Positions 62,709 through 64,000 of a DNA stretch of 64,000 nucleotides are shown here, in pieces. Origin of the DNA: Gammaproteobacteria bacterium (GTDB lineage Bacteria; Pseudomonadota; Gammaproteobacteria; Burkholderiales; Nitrosomonadaceae); contig CP054180.1 in the NCBI GenBank assembly GCA_015709635.1, positions 2,294,001 to 2,358,000 on the forward strand, written 5' to 3'. The position numbers and the translations under genes were made by a program. The first letter of the stretch is position 1; the number at the start of each line of letters is the position of its first letter. The notes under the pieces were generated by a model. That model was not told where the DNA came from, made no database searches, and was given only the letters and a program-made list of their open reading frames with translations.

Positions 62709-64000
62709 ATGGCTCAAATGAGTGTGGAACAATTTGCTAATGAACTGGGTTTGTTACCGGCAGTGCTGCTGGAACAGCTTAAAGCCGCCGGCGTAAAAAA
62801 AACGCTGGTGGAAGACAGTTTGACCGAGCAAGATAAAGCGCAGTTACTCGACTACCTGAGAAAAACGCACGGCACCAGCGAAACCAGAAGCAAAGTCACC
62901 TTAACGCGGCGGCAAACCTCCGAAATACGAAAATCCGACAGCACGGGCAGACCACGGACGATTCAAGTCGAAGTCAGGAAAAGACGTGTTGTAGCAAAAC
63001 CAGGCATACCAGGCGAAGCTGAGCCCCTTCCGGAAGCGAGCCAGACATCCGAGATTGCCAGTCCGCCGGCAAAAGAACCGGTACCTGTCATTGATGCGGA
63101 ACAATTGGCTCTGCGCAACGAAGAAGCGCGGAAGCAAGCGGAACTGATCGCACGTCAAACCGAAGAGCTTAAGCAAAAAAGAGCGCGCAAAAAAACCGAA
63201 GTAGACGAAGAAATAAAGAAAAAGGCAGCAGAGCCGGAAGAAGCGGCCGCACCGCCAGCGCAAGCGGAGCCGGCAACCGATATCCAGCCGGTAACCGCCA
63301 AGAAAACTGAACCTGAACAACGAGCAGAGGATATCCATCCCGGCTCGACCGACGGAACACTGCATAAACCCGCAGTAAAACCCGAAGAAAAAGCCGAGAA
63401 AAAAAAGAAACAAACCAAACAACAACAGGTTGTCTGGAAAGACGAGAACACCAAGAAACGCAGCGTAAAAACCCGCGGTGGCGATCTCTCCAACGGCCAG
63501 CAGGGTTGGCGTACGCGCAGAGACAAACATAGCAAACCGGCACATGCCGAAGAACAGAATGTCCATGCTTTTTCCGCACCGACAGAGCCGATCGTGCGCG
63601 AAATCATGATTCCCGAAACCATTTCCGTCAGCGCACTGGCACAAAAAATGTCGGTGAAAGCGGCCGATGTCATCAAGGTACTGATGAAAATGGGCAGCAT
63701 GGTAACGATCAATCAGATGCTGGATCAGGATACCGCCATGATTGTCGTGGAAGAAATGGGTCATATCGCTAAATACGCTGAGATCGATAATCCCGAGAAT
63801 TTTCTTGCGGATCACGAAGCTTCGGCCAGCGAAGCGGAATTATTTCCGCGCGCGCCGGTTGTCACGGTCATGGGGCATGTCGATCACGGCAAAACCTCAC
63901 TGCTGGACTATATCCGCCGCACACGCGTTGCCGGCGGCGAGGCCGGCGGAATAACGCAGCACATCGGCGCATATCATGTGGAAACCGATCACGGCATGGT
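62709..64000 (+). CDS. infB: Translation initiation factor IF-2, N-terminal part
   Basis: Runs off the window after 430 codons. The start ATG at 62709 gives MAQMSVEQFANELGLLPAVL, an IF2 N-terminal helical domain. A long Lys/Glu/Ala-rich linker follows (about 75-290), then a second IF2_N segment (ETISVSALAQKMSVKAADVI), then the G1 motif GHVDHGKTSLLD and GGITQHIGAYHV. The linker gives large false open frames on the other strand. Confidence 0.98.
   Translation, partial: MAQMSVEQFANELGLLPAVLLEQLKAAGVKKTLVEDSLTEQDKAQLLDYLRKTHGTSETRSKVTLTRRQTSEIRKSDSTGRPRTIQVEVRKRRVVAKPGIPGEAEPLPEASQTSEIASPPAKEPVPVIDAEQLALRNEEARKQAELIARQTEELKQKRARKKTEVDEEIKKKAAEPEEAAAPPAQAEPATDIQPVTAKKTEPEQRAEDIHPGSTDGTLHKPAVKPEEKAEKKKKQTKQQQVVWKDENTKKRSVKTRGGDLSNGQQGWRTRRDKHSKPAHAEEQNVHAFSAPTEPIVREIMIPETISVSALAQKMSVKAADVIKVLMKMGSMVTINQMLDQDTAMIVVEEMGHIAKYAEIDNPENFLADHEASASEAELFPRAPVVTVMGHVDHGKTSLLDYIRRTRVAGGEAGGITQHIGAYHVETDHGM

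Noticed and set aside
62901..63815. 304-codon open frame on the minus strand
   Set aside because: It is the antisense of the Lys/Glu-rich linker of infB; the protein is Phe/Leu/Arg low-complexity with no family signal.
1..64000. CRISPR array or cas genes
   Set aside because: No evenly spaced repeats of 20-40 bases and no Cas-like protein were seen.

Overview
The window looks like chromosomal DNA of a betaproteobacterium. A member of the Nitrosomonadaceae (an ammonia oxidiser of the Nitrosomonas/Nitrosospira kind) is my best guess. This rests on a complete urease operon with a urea transporter, a NAD-linked NiFe hydrogenase, heme A synthase, a PEP-CTERM protein and the rimP-nusA-infB order. 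No amo or hao gene is present, so the assignment is inference.

Layout. 0-7.8 kb: end of a FimV/TPR-like gene, a TolB-like propeller protein, an ABC-3 metal importer (solute binder, ATPase, permease), and a divergent chimeric TonB-dependent receptor followed by a receptor relic and nikR. A near-consensus NikR operator lies between importer and receptor. 7.9-15.8 kb (minus strand): porin, ureD, ureA, ureB, ureC, ureE, ureF, ureG and a urea transporter. 16-25.8 kb: a giant M1-M28-PDZ peptidase and a three-gene RND efflux operon. 26.3-36.7 kb: zeta-like kinase with a small partner, unknown lipoproteins, ratA/rnfH, smpB, ctaA, a lytic transglycosylase, a NYN-domain protein, an aldehyde dehydrogenase and a DUF1614 membrane protein. 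36.8-50.3 kb: the NAD-reducing hydrogenase genes, split into hoxFU and hoxYH by about 9 kb of accessory DNA (short inverted-repeat elements, metY, an aminopropyltransferase-like gene, a phd/vapC pair, an integron-type methyltransferase cassette, a decayed antitoxin, IS5-type relics, three tail-collar genes and a PEP-CTERM gene). 50.3-55 kb: IS relic and a second RND pump. 55-64 kb: housekeeping genes (DUF2905, lipocalin, old yellow enzyme, MBL hydrolase, acs, rimP, nusA, infB).

How the genes fit together. Urease and the Hox hydrogenase both need nickel. The window also holds the nickel sensor NikR, a TonB receptor and an ABC-3 importer that share a NikR-type operator, and the nickel chaperones UreE and UreG. 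I therefore read 2.5-15.8 kb as a nickel-acquisition and urea-use island (porin and transporter for urea, receptor and importer for nickel).

The strongest undescribed-looking signal is a family of 140-bp, largely self-complementary inverted-repeat elements (E1) and a 143-bp sister family (E2). They have IS5-like ends and YTAR (CTAG/TTAA) targets. Three of the four intact E1 copies are inserted exactly at the stop codon of a gene (ureC, ctaA, metY), always with the same end facing the gene. No rRNA, tRNA or CRISPR was seen.
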